Shown here: positions 25,539 through 33,354 of the stretch, one piece after another
Layout: every line of letters starts with the position of its first letter
Numbering within the stretch: position 1 is the first letter of the stretch
Assembly: GCF_000720185.1 (NCBI RefSeq)
Contig: NZ_JOIY01000041.1
Span: 1-64,000 of the forward strand
Direction: 5' to 3'
Origin: Streptomyces sp. NRRL S-340
GTDB lineage: Bacteria > Actinomycetota > Actinomycetes > Streptomycetales > Streptomycetaceae
DNA: 64,000 nucleotides
Translations under genes and position numbers: made by a program
The notes under the pieces: generated by a model
What the model saw: only the letters and a program-made list of their open reading frames with translations
Database searches by the model: none
What the model was told of the DNA's origin: nothing

Positions 25539-26048
25539 CTGCTGGTCACGGAGCGGGCAGGGGTGCGGAAACTGCGTAGCTGCCGGGTTCGTGGTGCCGG
25601 TATCGTCCGGTCTTCCGCCCCGCCGTACTGACGGTCCTACGTTCAGAGAGCAATGCAGATGACCAGCCAGCAAGCAACTACGACCCTGTGGCGTCCCACC
25701 GGCCCCAAGGAGCTGGATCTAGTTCGCGAGCTGAACTGGCGTGCCTGGCCGTCCCGACTGCCCGAGCAGCCGATCTTCTACCCGGTCCTCAACGAGGACT
25801 ACGCGGTCAGGATCGCGCGGGACTGGAACGTGAAGCACGATGGCGCTGGCTTCGTCACTCGTTTTGAGGTCGAGTCGGAGTTCTTGAGCCGGTATCCCAT
25901 CCAGCAGGCCGGCGGGCAGACGATCCTCGAGCTCTGGGTTCCGGCCGAGGAGTTGGACGACTTCAACGCCCACATTGTCGGCGAGATCCGGGTGGTCCAC
26001 GAGTTCCGCTGAGACGGGAAGGCTTGCTGACGGACCTGCTGGTCACGG
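25539..26048. repeat. 13-bp direct repeats bracketing the passenger segment
   Basis: CTGCTGGTCACGG occurs at 25539-25551, next to the left inverted repeat, and at 26036-26048, just before the transposase. Deleting one copy plus the 484 bases between would place the left end about 28 bases before the transposase-proximal sequence, the compact layout expected of an IS5. Confidence 0.7.
25653..26012 (+). CDS. ADP-ribosylation/crystallin-J1-like small protein (IS passenger)
   Basis: 119 residues, full length for this small actinobacterial family: TLWRPTGPKELDLVRELNWR, LPEQPIFYPVLNEDYAVRIA, WNVKHDGAGFVTRFEVESEF and ILELWVPAEELDDFNAHIVG. Such proteins are often annotated ADP-ribosylation/crystallin J1, but the name is historical and no ADP-ribosylglycohydrolase metal site is visible; activity unknown. 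It sits inside the IS5 inverted repeats upstream of the transposase, so it could move with the element. Confidence 0.75.
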   Translation: MQMTSQQATTTLWRPTGPKELDLVRELNWRAWPSRLPEQPIFYPVLNEDYAVRIARDWNVKHDGAGFVTRFEVESEFLSRYPIQQAGGQTILELWVPAEELDDFNAHIVGEIRVVHEFR

Positions 26049-26064
26049 GTGCGATGATCTCGTT

Positions 26065-26835
26065 GTGGCTGGTGTGATCACGGCGTCGGAGCCGTCCTGG
26101 ATAACCCCGTTCACCGGGCTCAGCCCGCGCGCCTTCGGGAAGCTCGTGACGGTTCTGCGGCGCGAGGGTGCGGACGCGGTCCGCAAGGGCCGGCCGTGGA
26201 GCCTTCCGCTGGAGGACCGGGCACTGCTGGTCGCGGCGTACTGGCGCACGAACCTCACGATGCGCCAGCTCGCCCCGTTGTTCGGGGTGTCCAAGTCGGC
26301 GGCGGACCGGATCATCGACCACCTCGGGCCGATGCTCGCGCTCCAGCCCCGCAAGCGGTTCGCCAAAGACACCGTGCTCATCGTGGACGGCACCCTCGTC
26401 CCCACCCGCGATCACACCATCGCCGAGCGGTCGAAGAACTACCGGTACTCCACCAACCACCAGGTCGTCATCGACGCCGACACCCGCCTGGTCGTTGTGG
26501 TCGGCCGACCACTGCCCGGGAACCGCAACGACTGCAAGGCGTGGGAAGATTCCGACGCCAAGGCCGCCGTTGGCAAGACACTCACGATCGCCGACGGCGG
26601 CTACCCAGGCACCGGACTCGTCATCCCGCACCGCCGGCAGCACGGCCAGGCCGAGCTCCCAGATTGGAAAGAGAACCACAACAAGTCCCACAAGCAGGTC
26701 CGGGCACGCGTCGAGCACGTCTTCGCACGCATGAAGACCTGGAAGATCCTCCGGGACTGCCGCCTCAAAGGCGACGGCGTCCACCACGCCATGCTCGGAA
26801 TCGCCCGGATGCACAACCTCGCCCTCGCCGGATAG
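26065..26835 (+). CDS. IS5-family transposase
   Basis: 256 residues from GTG 26065. N-terminal HTH: TMRQLAPLFGVSKSAADRII. DDE blocks: DTVLIVDGTLVPTRDHTIAE (first Asp), KTLTIADGGYPGTGLVIPHR (second Asp) and QVRARVEHVFARMKTWKILR (Glu). No frameshift or internal stop was seen, so it may be functional. A C-terminal scrap of a close relative lies at 47982-48083. Confidence 0.88.
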   Translation: MAGVITASEPSWITPFTGLSPRAFGKLVTVLRREGADAVRKGRPWSLPLEDRALLVAAYWRTNLTMRQLAPLFGVSKSAADRIIDHLGPMLALQPRKRFAKDTVLIVDGTLVPTRDHTIAERSKNYRYSTNHQVVIDADTRLVVVVGRPLPGNRNDCKAWEDSDAKAAVGKTLTIADGGYPGTGLVIPHRRQHGQAELPDWKENHNKSHKQVRARVEHVFARMKTWKILRDCRLKGDGVHHAMLGIARMHNLALAG

Positions 26836-27089
26836 GCGAGCGGGCCACACGGTGACCACCATTCCCGAGACGGCTCGAAGATCATTTACGGGATAACCCT
26901 TAGGCCGTGTATCGAAAACGCTGTTCATGCTGTTTGCCGACGGTTGCGGGCCGTGCTGGAGGTGTGGGTTGCAGGGGTAACGCCCACCCTGGAGCCACAG
27001 AGTTGAACGCGTTCAACAGGTCTGGCAAGGTATCTCTCCACGGCCGTTCCTCTCGGGAGGCCGATGCGGGCTGAGGGTGGGAGATCCTG

Positions 27090-27818
27090 GTGGCGGGCGG
27101 AGGCAGGCTGCGTGCGTGGGGGACGGCCCTCGGCGTCTTGGTAGTTGTTCCGGCTGCTCTGACGGCATGCGCCGGCCCCTATCAGTACTACGAGGGAACA
27201 GGGCTCCACGACGCCGCGGCGGCCGAAGTCGCCGGGGGCTGGGAGAACGTCAAGGGGACCCGCGTGGTGCTTCGCAAGGACGGAACGGCCCTTCTCGAAA
27301 AACTTGATGGTCAGAACTTCGACTTCGAGGACGGCTGGCGCCTCTCCGGTACGGGAGCCTGGCAACTGAACGACGACGACGGCGGACAGGTCGTCCAACT
27401 CGCGCTGACGACCCGGACACGAGTCGAGAGGCGCTTTCCCGCACCTGTGGCCGACCACTCGCAGCCCCCGTCGACATACTCGTGGTTCTTCTACGTGGAC
27501 CGCGATCAGCACGATGGCTCTCTCGCCGCCCTCGGCCGACCTGGCCGACCTGGCCGACCTGACGAGATCGCCGAAGCCGCCGCCTGGCTCCTCAGCGACC
27601 GCGCGAGCTACGTCACCGGAATGACCCTCGGCGTCGACGGCGGCACCGCCCCCCTGGCCTCACTGAGTCATCCTGAGCCGCGCTGCCACCCTATTCGAAC
27701 AGCGCGCCACAGCCGGCGACAGCAACCGAACCGGGGCCACCCGCCGCCAGCGAGACCTGCACGTCTTCGCGAACAACAGCGCCTGCCTGTCCGGCCCGTG
27801 GGTCAGTGGCACACCTGA
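27090..27818 (+). CDS. Chimeric ORF: lipoprotein N-terminus joined to SDR C-terminal scrap
   Basis: Residues 1-about 145 are a lipoprotein: signal VLVVVPAALTAC with lipobox L-T-A-C, then GWENVKGTRVVLRKDGTALL and SGTGAWQLNDDDGGQVVQLA, a lipocalin-like or beta-rich domain. At a GACCTGGCC tandem repeat near 27538-27562 the frame switches character to RPDEIAEAAAWLLSDRASYV and TGMTLGVDGG, the unmistakable end of a short-chain dehydrogenase. The remaining 50 residues are Arg/Pro-rich. The intact ancestors were separate proteins; whether the chimera is stable or exported is unknown. Confidence 0.6.
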   Translation: MAGGGRLRAWGTALGVLVVVPAALTACAGPYQYYEGTGLHDAAAAEVAGGWENVKGTRVVLRKDGTALLEKLDGQNFDFEDGWRLSGTGAWQLNDDDGGQVVQLALTTRTRVERRFPAPVADHSQPPSTYSWFFYVDRDQHDGSLAALGRPGRPGRPDEIAEAAAWLLSDRASYVTGMTLGVDGGTAPLASLSHPEPRCHPIRTARHSRRQQPNRGHPPPARPARLREQQRLPVRPVGQWHT

Positions 27819-28311
27819 GCGCGGCGGCCGGTCACCGATGCGCCGGTGGTGGCAGCCGAAAGGATGGTCCGGGTGGCACTCCGGCCACCCGGGCGGCAGG
27901 CCCGTGGATTGGCCCCAGAGCGGTTCACCCGGCCACGACGGCAGCGCGGGCACAGGTCTCCCCAGTGATCACAGAGCGTCGCAACTCCCTGATTAACCGG
28001 AGCTGTGCCCGTCCTGCTGCCGGTATCCCCCGACCGCGCCTATCCGCGCGACCTCTAGGTCGAACAGGTGACTGCAGGACCGGCCGTTCCTCGGGCCCCG
28101 GGAAGACGAGCCGGCAGAGGGCGTCCACGTGGTCGCGGTCCAGGGCCCGCACCATTACCCGGGTTCACCCAGGACTCCTGCGAGGTACTGATCCGAGTCA
28201 AGGCCCCTTCCTGCGCATGCGGGTCTGGTGGAACCGACAGGCGCTGCACTCTTTGGTGGTATACCAGCGCCGAGAGGGTAACTTTTCTGCCCTTGTTCGG
28301 ATTCATGGGGC
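27819..28311. other. 493 bases, no clear gene
   Basis: A minus-strand frame around 27925-28155 (ALDRDHVDALCRLVFPGPEE) is the only stretch with some protein character, but it has no family resemblance. The right part must hold the promoter of the secreted hydrolase. Confidence 0.4.
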
Positions 28312-29490
28312 ATGAATCCTTTCTGGTATCGGCGTCGACGGGGCCTGGTTGTCCTGACCACTGCTGCGGGGGCCGCCCTGTGCCTGGCAGGCATCGCACC
28401 CACCAGTTCCGCGCGTGCGCAGGACACGGCTGCGGAGACACCCTGGGTGGTGTCGCTGGGGGACAGCTTCATCTCCGGCGAAGCGGGCCGCTGGGCGGGC
28501 AACAGCAACGACAGGGCAGAGGGCTACTCGCACACCGATCGGGCCTTTTCCTCCGTCACGACGAGGAGTGATCCGCACCGGGTGTACGGCGCGTCTTTCG
28601 ATGACCGCTGCAACCGCTCCGACAGCGCCGAAGTCAACACCGCCCCCATTCACGGCCAGCGGCTCAACCTTGCCTGTTCCGGCGCCACGTCCACTGCGAT
28701 TTTGCTGCCGGAACACGGCGGGAGTCCCTTCAAGAGCGAGCCCTCGCAGGCTGAGCAATTGCAGAAGGCTGTGACCGGGCACGCCGTCCGGGCAGTTGTC
28801 GTCTCCGTCGGGGGCAACGACCTCGGCTTCGAAGACGTCATCACCACCTGCGCCAAGGACTTCCTCAAGCCGTTCAAAGCCGAACCGTGTGCTCCGACCA
28901 TGGCGCTGAAGGTGCGGGACCGGTTGCCCGCGATGCGCACCGCCGCCGTCAAGACGCTGGCCGACGTCACCACCGCCATGAGCCGGGCAGGCCACCCGAA
29001 AGGCAGCTACCGCTTGATCCTGCAGTCCTACCCCTCACCGCTTCCCGACGGTGCGCGGGTGCGCTATCCCGGAGAGAAGTACAACCGCCTGAGCAAGGGC
29101 GGTTGCCCCTTCTTCGACAAGGACTTCACCTGGGCCCATGACGAGCTCGTCCCCGCGATCAGCACCGCCCTGGCCGCCGCAGCCCACGCAGGCGGCGCCG
29201 AATTCCTGGATCTGTCCCGGGCTTTCGAAGGCCGAGAGGTCTGTTCCAAGACCACCCTCCATGCCGACCCCAAGACCCGGCCTTCGGGCAGCACCAGCGA
29301 ATGGGTCCGCTTCGTGACCTCCGGAGTCGGCCAGGGACAGCGCCAGGAATCCCTGCACCCCAACTACTACGGCCAACTCGCCCTGGGCACCTGCCTGGGC
29401 CTCAAGCTCGATCACGCGCCCGGGAACCACTCCTGCCTCAACACGGCAGAGGCCGGCCCCCACGACATGCGCCTGCAGACAGCTCCCTGA
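28312..29490 (+). CDS. Secreted SGNH/GDSL-type lipase or esterase
   Basis: 392 residues. Signal peptide to about residue 36 (GLVVLTTAAGAALCLAGIAP, SSARAQD). Block I SLGDSFISGE holds the nucleophile Ser, block III SVGGNDLGF the oxyanion Asn, and block V SLHPNYYGQLALG the catalytic His. Cys residues in NLACSG, DRCNRS, GGCPFF and REVCSK suggest disulfides typical of extracellular Streptomyces lipases. Predicted to hydrolyse lipids or polymer-linked esters outside the cell. The gene stands alone; Tn3 debris follows 54 bases after the stop. Confidence 0.9.
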   Translation: MNPFWYRRRRGLVVLTTAAGAALCLAGIAPTSSARAQDTAAETPWVVSLGDSFISGEAGRWAGNSNDRAEGYSHTDRAFSSVTTRSDPHRVYGASFDDRCNRSDSAEVNTAPIHGQRLNLACSGATSTAILLPEHGGSPFKSEPSQAEQLQKAVTGHAVRAVVVSVGGNDLGFEDVITTCAKDFLKPFKAEPCAPTMALKVRDRLPAMRTAAVKTLADVTTAMSRAGHPKGSYRLILQSYPSPLPDGARVRYPGEKYNRLSKGGCPFFDKDFTWAHDELVPAISTALAAAAHAGGAEFLDLSRAFEGREVCSKTTLHADPKTRPSGSTSEWVRFVTSGVGQGQRQESLHPNYYGQLALGTCLGLKLDHAPGNHSCLNTAEAGPHDMRLQTAP

Positions 29491-29543
29491 CGTGTGACAC
29501 AGCCTTACCCGCGCCGCCCGCCACCCACCTACGTTGGGAGACC

Positions 29544-29846
29544 TCAGCAGACGGCGGCGAGGGTCTGCACCATGAACTTCACGGTGGACAGCAGCTCGCC
29601 GGTGCGCGGGTGGCGGCCGGTGAGGTCCATGGCGGAGAACGCGCCGTCGTGGATGCGCAGCGCGAGGCGGTCGCGGTGGAGGACGTCGAACACGTCGAGG
29701 ATGTGTCCGGTGCCGCGTACGAGGCGGAACATCTCGGAGATGTGCAAGGTGTCCCCGGGCCGGGCGTGGTCGAGGAGCGCGCGGAACTTCGGATGCTGAA
29801 GCGGATGGAGGCGGCTGGAGGTGCCGCCGTCCTCCTCGAAGAGTGC
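29544..29846 (-). pseudogene. Serine recombinase fragment
   Basis: Minus strand: LFEEDGGTSSRLHPLQHPKF, LLDHARPGDTLHISEMFRLV, HRDRLALRIHDGAFSAMDLT and LLSTVKFMVQTLAA, then stop. This is the central part of the resolvase domain; the catalytic Ser region and the C-terminal HTH are missing. It joins a Tn3 transposase fragment at about 29848. Confidence 0.7.
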
Positions 29847-29849
29847 CGG

Positions 29850-30135
29850 TCCTTGAGCGGAGAGAGGCGGGCGACGTCCTCGTCCTTGATGTCGTGGCCC
29901 TCGGCGCGGAGCTGGGCGACGGCAGCGTCCAGGTAGCGGGTGTTCCACAGGACGACGGCGTTGAGGACGAGGCCGAGGGCGGCGAGCTGGTCCTCCTGGC
30001 CCTCGCGGTACGCCTGGCGGATCTGGCCGCGGCCGCCGTGGCAGATCGCGCGGGCGAGGCGGTGGCGGGACTCCTGCACGGTGAGCTGCCGGTTCATCAG
30101 CCGGCGGTAGGTGTCGTCGACCGTGTGCAGGCGCT
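29850..30135 (-). pseudogene. Tn3-family transposase C-terminal fragment
   Basis: Reads RRLMNRQLTVQESRHRLARA, CHGGRGQIRQAYREGQEDQL, AALGLVLNAVVLWNTRYLDA and EGHDIKDEDVARLSPLKDRH, the diagnostic end of Tn3 transposases (N-A-V-x-L-W-N-T, L-S-P-L). Only the last roughly 90 residues remain. Confidence 0.85.
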
Positions 30136-30163
30136 GCTGCCGGGCGAAGTCGCGGGCGGGCCC

Positions 30164-30685
30164 CTAGATCCTTCCGTTGGTCACCATCACGACGACGTCA
30201 CCACCGTGCACCGGCCGTCCGGTGCCGTTGAGTGTCTGCAGTTCCGGAGTCCCGACAGCCGAGCCGTCCAGCCCCTTCCTGCGGTGCTTGCACTGGATCA
30301 CCCACAGCCGACCGAGCGGATCGTGTCCCTTCACGTCGGCGCCGAGGTCGCCCCGGCCACCGCGGCGCAGCGCGTCGCGGGAGCCGTCCCGGGCCAGCAG
30401 GTCACGTACGGCGTGTTCGAAGGCGCTGTGGTGCATGGCGTCCAGCTGGCCGGGCGAGTAGTTCAGGCCCTCGACCCCCAGCTGCGCGGATCGCATCTGG
30501 TCACCCTGCCGGTAGATCCGGCCCGCACCAGCGAGCAGTGCCAGCAGCCCGAGTACGACAAGGACCCACCAGTGCGCCCATGCCCACTGTCCCACCTTGA
30601 CCAGCACCAAGGCGACGACCACGAGCCCGCCCAGCGCAACGAGCAGATCGTCGTCGCTCTTGCGCCGCCGCAGACGCGGGCTCAT
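30164..30685 (-). CDS. Mrr-like restriction endonuclease with membrane anchor, 3'-truncated
   Basis: 173 residues from ATG 30685 (MSPRLRRRKSDDDLLVALGG). Two close hydrophobic helices (GLVVVALVLVKVGQWAWAHW, LVVLGLLALLAG) precede the nuclease fold: FEHAVRDLLARDG, GDLGADVKGHDPLGRLWVIQ and C-K-H-R, a PD-(D/E)xK site (D...Q-C-K). It stops at TAG 30164, but the same frame continues GPARDFARQQRLHTVD before meeting Tn3 sequence. So the stop is a nonsense change and the C-terminus is also cut. A membrane-bound Mrr protein would degrade foreign or modified DNA; activity of this remnant is uncertain, although the catalytic core is intact. Confidence 0.7.
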   Translation of the reverse strand: MSPRLRRRKSDDDLLVALGGLVVVALVLVKVGQWAWAHWWVLVVLGLLALLAGAGRIYRQGDQMRSAQLGVEGLNYSPGQLDAMHHSAFEHAVRDLLARDGSRDALRRGGRGDLGADVKGHDPLGRLWVIQCKHRRKGLDGSAVGTPELQTLNGTGRPVHGGDVVVMVTNGRI

Positions 30686-31008
30686 CGCAGTTCCCCCGCC
30701 GCCACGGCGCACATCGTCCCGAGCCTGCTCCGTCCGGTGTGATCGACATCTTCGTATCCCCTGTTCCCAGGCACAGTCCCCCCTCGTCCGCAGCTCCCTG
30801 ACGCCTTCATGACAGCACCTGCCAACGACAGCCGACCCGCCGTCGGGATCACCCGTCCAAAATCCGCTGGCGGAGTCGAACCGGTGCGCACAGTCGAGGA
30901 GTCGGACGCCATGGATTGTCAGTGCCGGTCGCTACCGTCGAATGTTGCGCCGAGGAACACCCGGCCCCGCCTGGGGGCAACGCCCCCTTTCACCGCCGAG
31001 GACCGCCC

Positions 31009-31377
31009 GTGACCTACGTACGCCCCCACTACCGCCGCGACGGTACCTACGTCAAAGGCCACAACCGCCGCACCCGGCCGCGCACCGCACAGCCCCGGAC
31101 AGCACCCCGACGCGCCACCCCGGGGCCTCGCCCGGCCCCCGCCGGCCCGACCACCTACGTTCGCCCCTACTACCGCACCGACGGCACCCGCGTGCGCGGG
31201 CACCACCGGTCCATCAGCCCCCGCACCGTCGCCGTGGCCGCGGGCACCGGGGGCGGATTCCTCCTGCTGCTCCTGCTCCTGCTGGCCCTGGCCAGCGGAC
31301 CGGGGACCAGCAGCAATACCCCGGCTGGCACCACGCCGTCCCACTCGGCGTCCGCCCCGGCCGCTCACCACCGGTAG
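31009..31377 (+). CDS. Small membrane protein with a duplicated TYVRP-Y-R-DGT-V-GH motif
   Basis: 122 residues from GTG 31009. Two copies of the same motif, TYVRPHYRRDGTYVKGHNRR (about residues 2-21) and TYVRPYYRTDGTRVRGHHRS, are separated by a Pro/Arg/Thr linker. A strongly hydrophobic helix follows (GGGFLLLLLLLLALASG) and a short Ser/Pro tail. Basic, tyrosine-rich and membrane-tethered, it probably faces the cytosol with the repeats (positive-inside). Function unknown; it is divergent from the Mrr-like nuclease gene 323 bases away. Confidence 0.65.
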   Translation: MTYVRPHYRRDGTYVKGHNRRTRPRTAQPRTAPRRATPGPRPAPAGPTTYVRPYYRTDGTRVRGHHRSISPRTVAVAAGTGGGFLLLLLLLLALASGPGTSSNTPAGTTPSHSASAPAAHHR

Positions 31378-31527
31378 GTCTCACTGACACGGGGCGGCTG
31401 CGCCTGCCCCGTGCCGCGTTCGCAGTCGACGAGCACCCTTGCTACGTCCTTCTCCGGCTCGACCAGGAGCAGACTCACCAGGGCCCCGGATGGAGAACCG
31501 TCCGGGGCCCTGTCGTCCGCCGGGCCG

Positions 31528-31731
31528 TCAGCCGTCGGAGGCCGCCGTGAGCGGTGCGCACCACAGGTACCGCGAGCGCATCGTCACCAGGTTCTTGCCG
31601 AACAGCTGGTAGTGCTCCCGGGTCTGCGCGACCTCTTCGGCGGTGCGCCCGGCGGCAGCCTGCTCAGGGATCTCGCCGGGACCCCACCAGAACAGGAAGG
31701 CGGGCAGTTCGTCCGGTGCACCGCGGGTCAG
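31528..31731 (-). CDS. Short unidentified frame, no standard start
   Basis: The minus strand reads LTRGAPDELPAFLFWWGPGE, AAGRTAEEVAQTREHYQLFG and KNLVTMRSRYLWCAPLTAAS-DG. Composition is protein-like, but there is no ATG/GTG/TTG near the beginning. Another minus frame ending VDALDALDALDDLVDRGLLGG stops exactly where this one begins (31728-31730). They may be two parts of one frameshifted gene or overlapping small genes. The DAL repeat stems from a 9-bp tandem GTCCAGGGC (31761-31787). Confidence 0.35.
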   Translation of the reverse strand: MTRGAPDELPAFLFWWGPGEIPEQAAAGRTAEEVAQTREHYQLFGKNLVTMRSRYLWCAPLTAASDG

Positions 31732-31940
31732 CCGCCGAGCAGGCCGCGGTCGACCAGGTCGTCCAGGGCGTCCAGGGCGTCCAGGGCGTCCACTGGGCTC
31801 TGCTCACCTGGGAGGGCTCGGCACACTGCTGAGCGTGCCGGGCCTCTCCTGCGTCACCGCGTGGTCCACAGGCCGCCGCGCTTGGCCGGGTGCGCACGCG
31901 GGGCAACGAACGCCGTACGGTCGACCTGCTTGGGGGCGGG

Positions 31941-32115
31941 GTATGCACGGTGCCGGTCGACGGTCGCCGGGCAACTCGTGCCTGACGCCGGCCGTGCGTC
32001 CGGGCGGCGCGGCGGTCACCACGATCGGGGGATGGGCCGACGGTGACGAACCGCACCCGCTGCAGCAGGCGCTCATCGGCCAGGACGCCTTCCAGTGCGG
32101 CTACTGCACCCAGCA
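31941..32115 (+). pseudogene. [2Fe-2S] subunit fragment of a xanthine-dehydrogenase-type enzyme
   Basis: CTVPVDGRRATRA, a frameshift, then LTPAVRPGGAAVTTIGGWAD and LQQALIGQDAFQCGYCT: the second Cys cluster of the YagT/CoxS small subunit. It joins IS5-like sequence immediately after C-G-Y-C-T. Confidence 0.7.
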
Positions 32116-32138
32116 GGCCAACCGACGGCAGCGCGAAC

Positions 32139-32316
32139 GGCCCGGCGGCAGACCACCTGCCTTCGACCGCGGGACGTATAAGCAGCGCAGCACCGTGGAA
32201 CGGCGCATCAGCCATTTGAAGCAGTGGCGAGCATCAACAGCAGCTACGAGAAGACTGCGACCGCCTACCTGGCCGGACTCCCCATCGCAGGCATCCTCTC
32301 CTGGTCCGGCCGCTGA
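32139..32316 (+). pseudogene. IS5-type transposase C-terminal scrap
   Basis: RPPAFDRGTYKQRSTVERRI and SHLKQWR, then a one-base shift to SINSSYEKTATAYLAGLPIA and GILSWSGR with TGA 32314-32316. The E-R-R catalytic Glu region and the Y-x-K-T-A-x-x-Y end are typical. The first two thirds are absent. Confidence 0.75.
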
Positions 32317-32334
32317 CCCGAACGCCCCCCTGAT

Positions 32335-32709
32335 TCACGCCTCGTCGTTCGCCGATCGTGCGAGGTACGCGTGGTTGTCCTCGATGAGGTGGTCCAGGGC
32401 GTCCCTGGCGGAGGCGAGGCCGTCCATGGCCTCGGACAGCCGGGCCCGCTCACGGCCCATGATCTCCAGCGCCCGCCGAGCCCTCTCCTCGCTCGGCGCG
32501 GACATGCAGGGCGCCATTTCGGCGATGGTGCCGCTGGACATGCCCGCCGCCAGGAACGCCTGCACGAGGAGCACCCGCTGCACGTGCTCGTCCTCGTAGT
32601 GGCGCTGTCCGCTGGGCGAACGGGAGCTGACGAGCAGGCCCTGCTCCTCGTAGTAGCGCAGCGACCGGCGGCTGGCTCCCGTCCGGGCGGACAGTTCACC
32701 GATCCGCAT
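32335..32709 (-). CDS. MerR-family transcriptional regulator (intact)
   Basis: 124 residues. The recognition helix and wing read MRIGELSARTGASRRSLRYY, EEQGLLVSSRSPSGQRHY; the coil carries IMGRERARLSEAMDGLASAR and DALDHLIEDNHAYL. No metal-binding Cys set is visible at the C-terminus, so it is a small-molecule or redox-type MerR. It is divergent from the EthD gene, with a TTGCCC-N19/20-TAGGTT promoter that spans the CTGACATTGATGTGAG operator. It may also act on the identical operator at 21392, whose own merR is broken. Confidence 0.92.
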   Translation of the reverse strand: MRIGELSARTGASRRSLRYYEEQGLLVSSRSPSGQRHYEDEHVQRVLLVQAFLAAGMSSGTIAEMAPCMSAPSEERARRALEIMGRERARLSEAMDGLASARDALDHLIEDNHAYLARSANDEA

Positions 32710-32743
32710 GCCGAACTCCTCCCCCGCTCCTGCTCACTTGCCC

Positions 32744-32759
32744 CTGACATTGATGTGAG
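32744..32759 (+). promoter_or_regulatory. MerR-type operator of the EthD gene
   Basis: CTGACATTGATGTGAG lies between TTGCCC (32738-32743) and TAGGTT (32764-32769), an elongated 20-base spacer. It is identical over 16 bases to the element at 21392-21407. Confidence 0.72.
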
Positions 32760-32775
32760 CGTTTAGGTTAACTCG

Positions 32776-33111
32776 ATGTTGAAGCTCATCTTCATGATCA
32801 ACCGTGTCGAGGGAATGTCGTACGAGCGTTTCGTCGAGCACCACCGGCACCGGCATGCGCCGCTGTTCACCTCCATACCGGAGGCGGAGCGCTACGTGCG
32901 CAAGTACACCGTGTCCCACCCGGTCCCCGCCGAGAACTACCCGCCCCCGGCCTACGACGGCCTGACGGAGATCTGGTTCGAGAACTGGGAGGACCACGAC
33001 GCCTTCTTCGCCTCCGAGAACTACCGGGCGCTGGTCAACCCCGACGAAGCACGCTTCATCGACATGGACTCGGTGGCCGTAATGGTCACCGAGGAGAAGA
33101 AGGTCATCTGA
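32776..33111 (+). CDS. EthD-domain protein
   Basis: 111 residues, one dimeric alpha/beta-barrel domain: MLKLIFMINRVEGMSYERFV, EHHRHRHAPLFTSIPEAERY, WFENWEDHDAFFASENYRAL and DEARFIDMDSVAVMVTEE. EthD proteins act in degradation of ethers, quinones or polyketides, as isomerases/cyclases or accessory proteins; the exact reaction is unknown. Sole target adjacent to the MerR regulator, from a MerR-type promoter. Confidence 0.88.
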   Translation: MLKLIFMINRVEGMSYERFVEHHRHRHAPLFTSIPEAERYVRKYTVSHPVPAENYPPPAYDGLTEIWFENWEDHDAFFASENYRALVNPDEARFIDMDSVAVMVTEEKKVI

Positions 33112-33149
33112 CAGACGAAATCGACCGACGGATGCAGACTCAGCGACAG

Positions 33150-33252
33150 CGGCCCACCCCGCGCACACGTTGATGTCTGCGTCCGTCGCCTGCGCATCCG
33201 CTGGGAGATCCGCGCCGACATTCCACCAAGCCTTCCTGACGCGCTACCGCAC
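33150..33252 (+). pseudogene. Scrap of an IS5-group transposase end
   Basis: VDVCVRRLRIRWEIRADI followed, after a frameshift, by HQAFLTRYRTLVP matches the R-R-L-R-I-R-W-E-x-R-x-D-I-H-x-A-F-L ending of IS5 group (IS1031-like) transposases. Confidence 0.55.
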
Positions 33253-33354
33253 GCTAGTGCCGTGACCGCATGGACGCATCGGGCCGTTAACGCGTCAAGT
33301 CGGCTGTTGGAGGCGGTCGAACAAGTGGATCCCTTTCTCAGGGGGAGGAGTGGG

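Larger units (their letters stand above)
25524..26900 (+). mobile_element. IS5-family element carrying a passenger gene
   Basis: Left end AGGGTTGTCCCGTAA (25524-25538) and right end TTACGGGATAACCCT (26886-26900) are inverted repeats with one mismatch, flanked by TA on both sides (25522-25523, 26901-26902). Inside are a 119-residue passenger gene and an intact IS5 transposase. A 13-bp direct repeat (CTGCTGGTCACGG at 25539 and 26036) brackets the passenger segment, suggesting that it was added to a normal short IS5. Confidence 0.8.

Noticed and set aside
30850..30900. tRNA-like T-arm (minus strand GGTTCGACTCC)
   Set aside because: The T-stem does not pair over five bases and no acceptor, D- or anticodon arm could be built around it.
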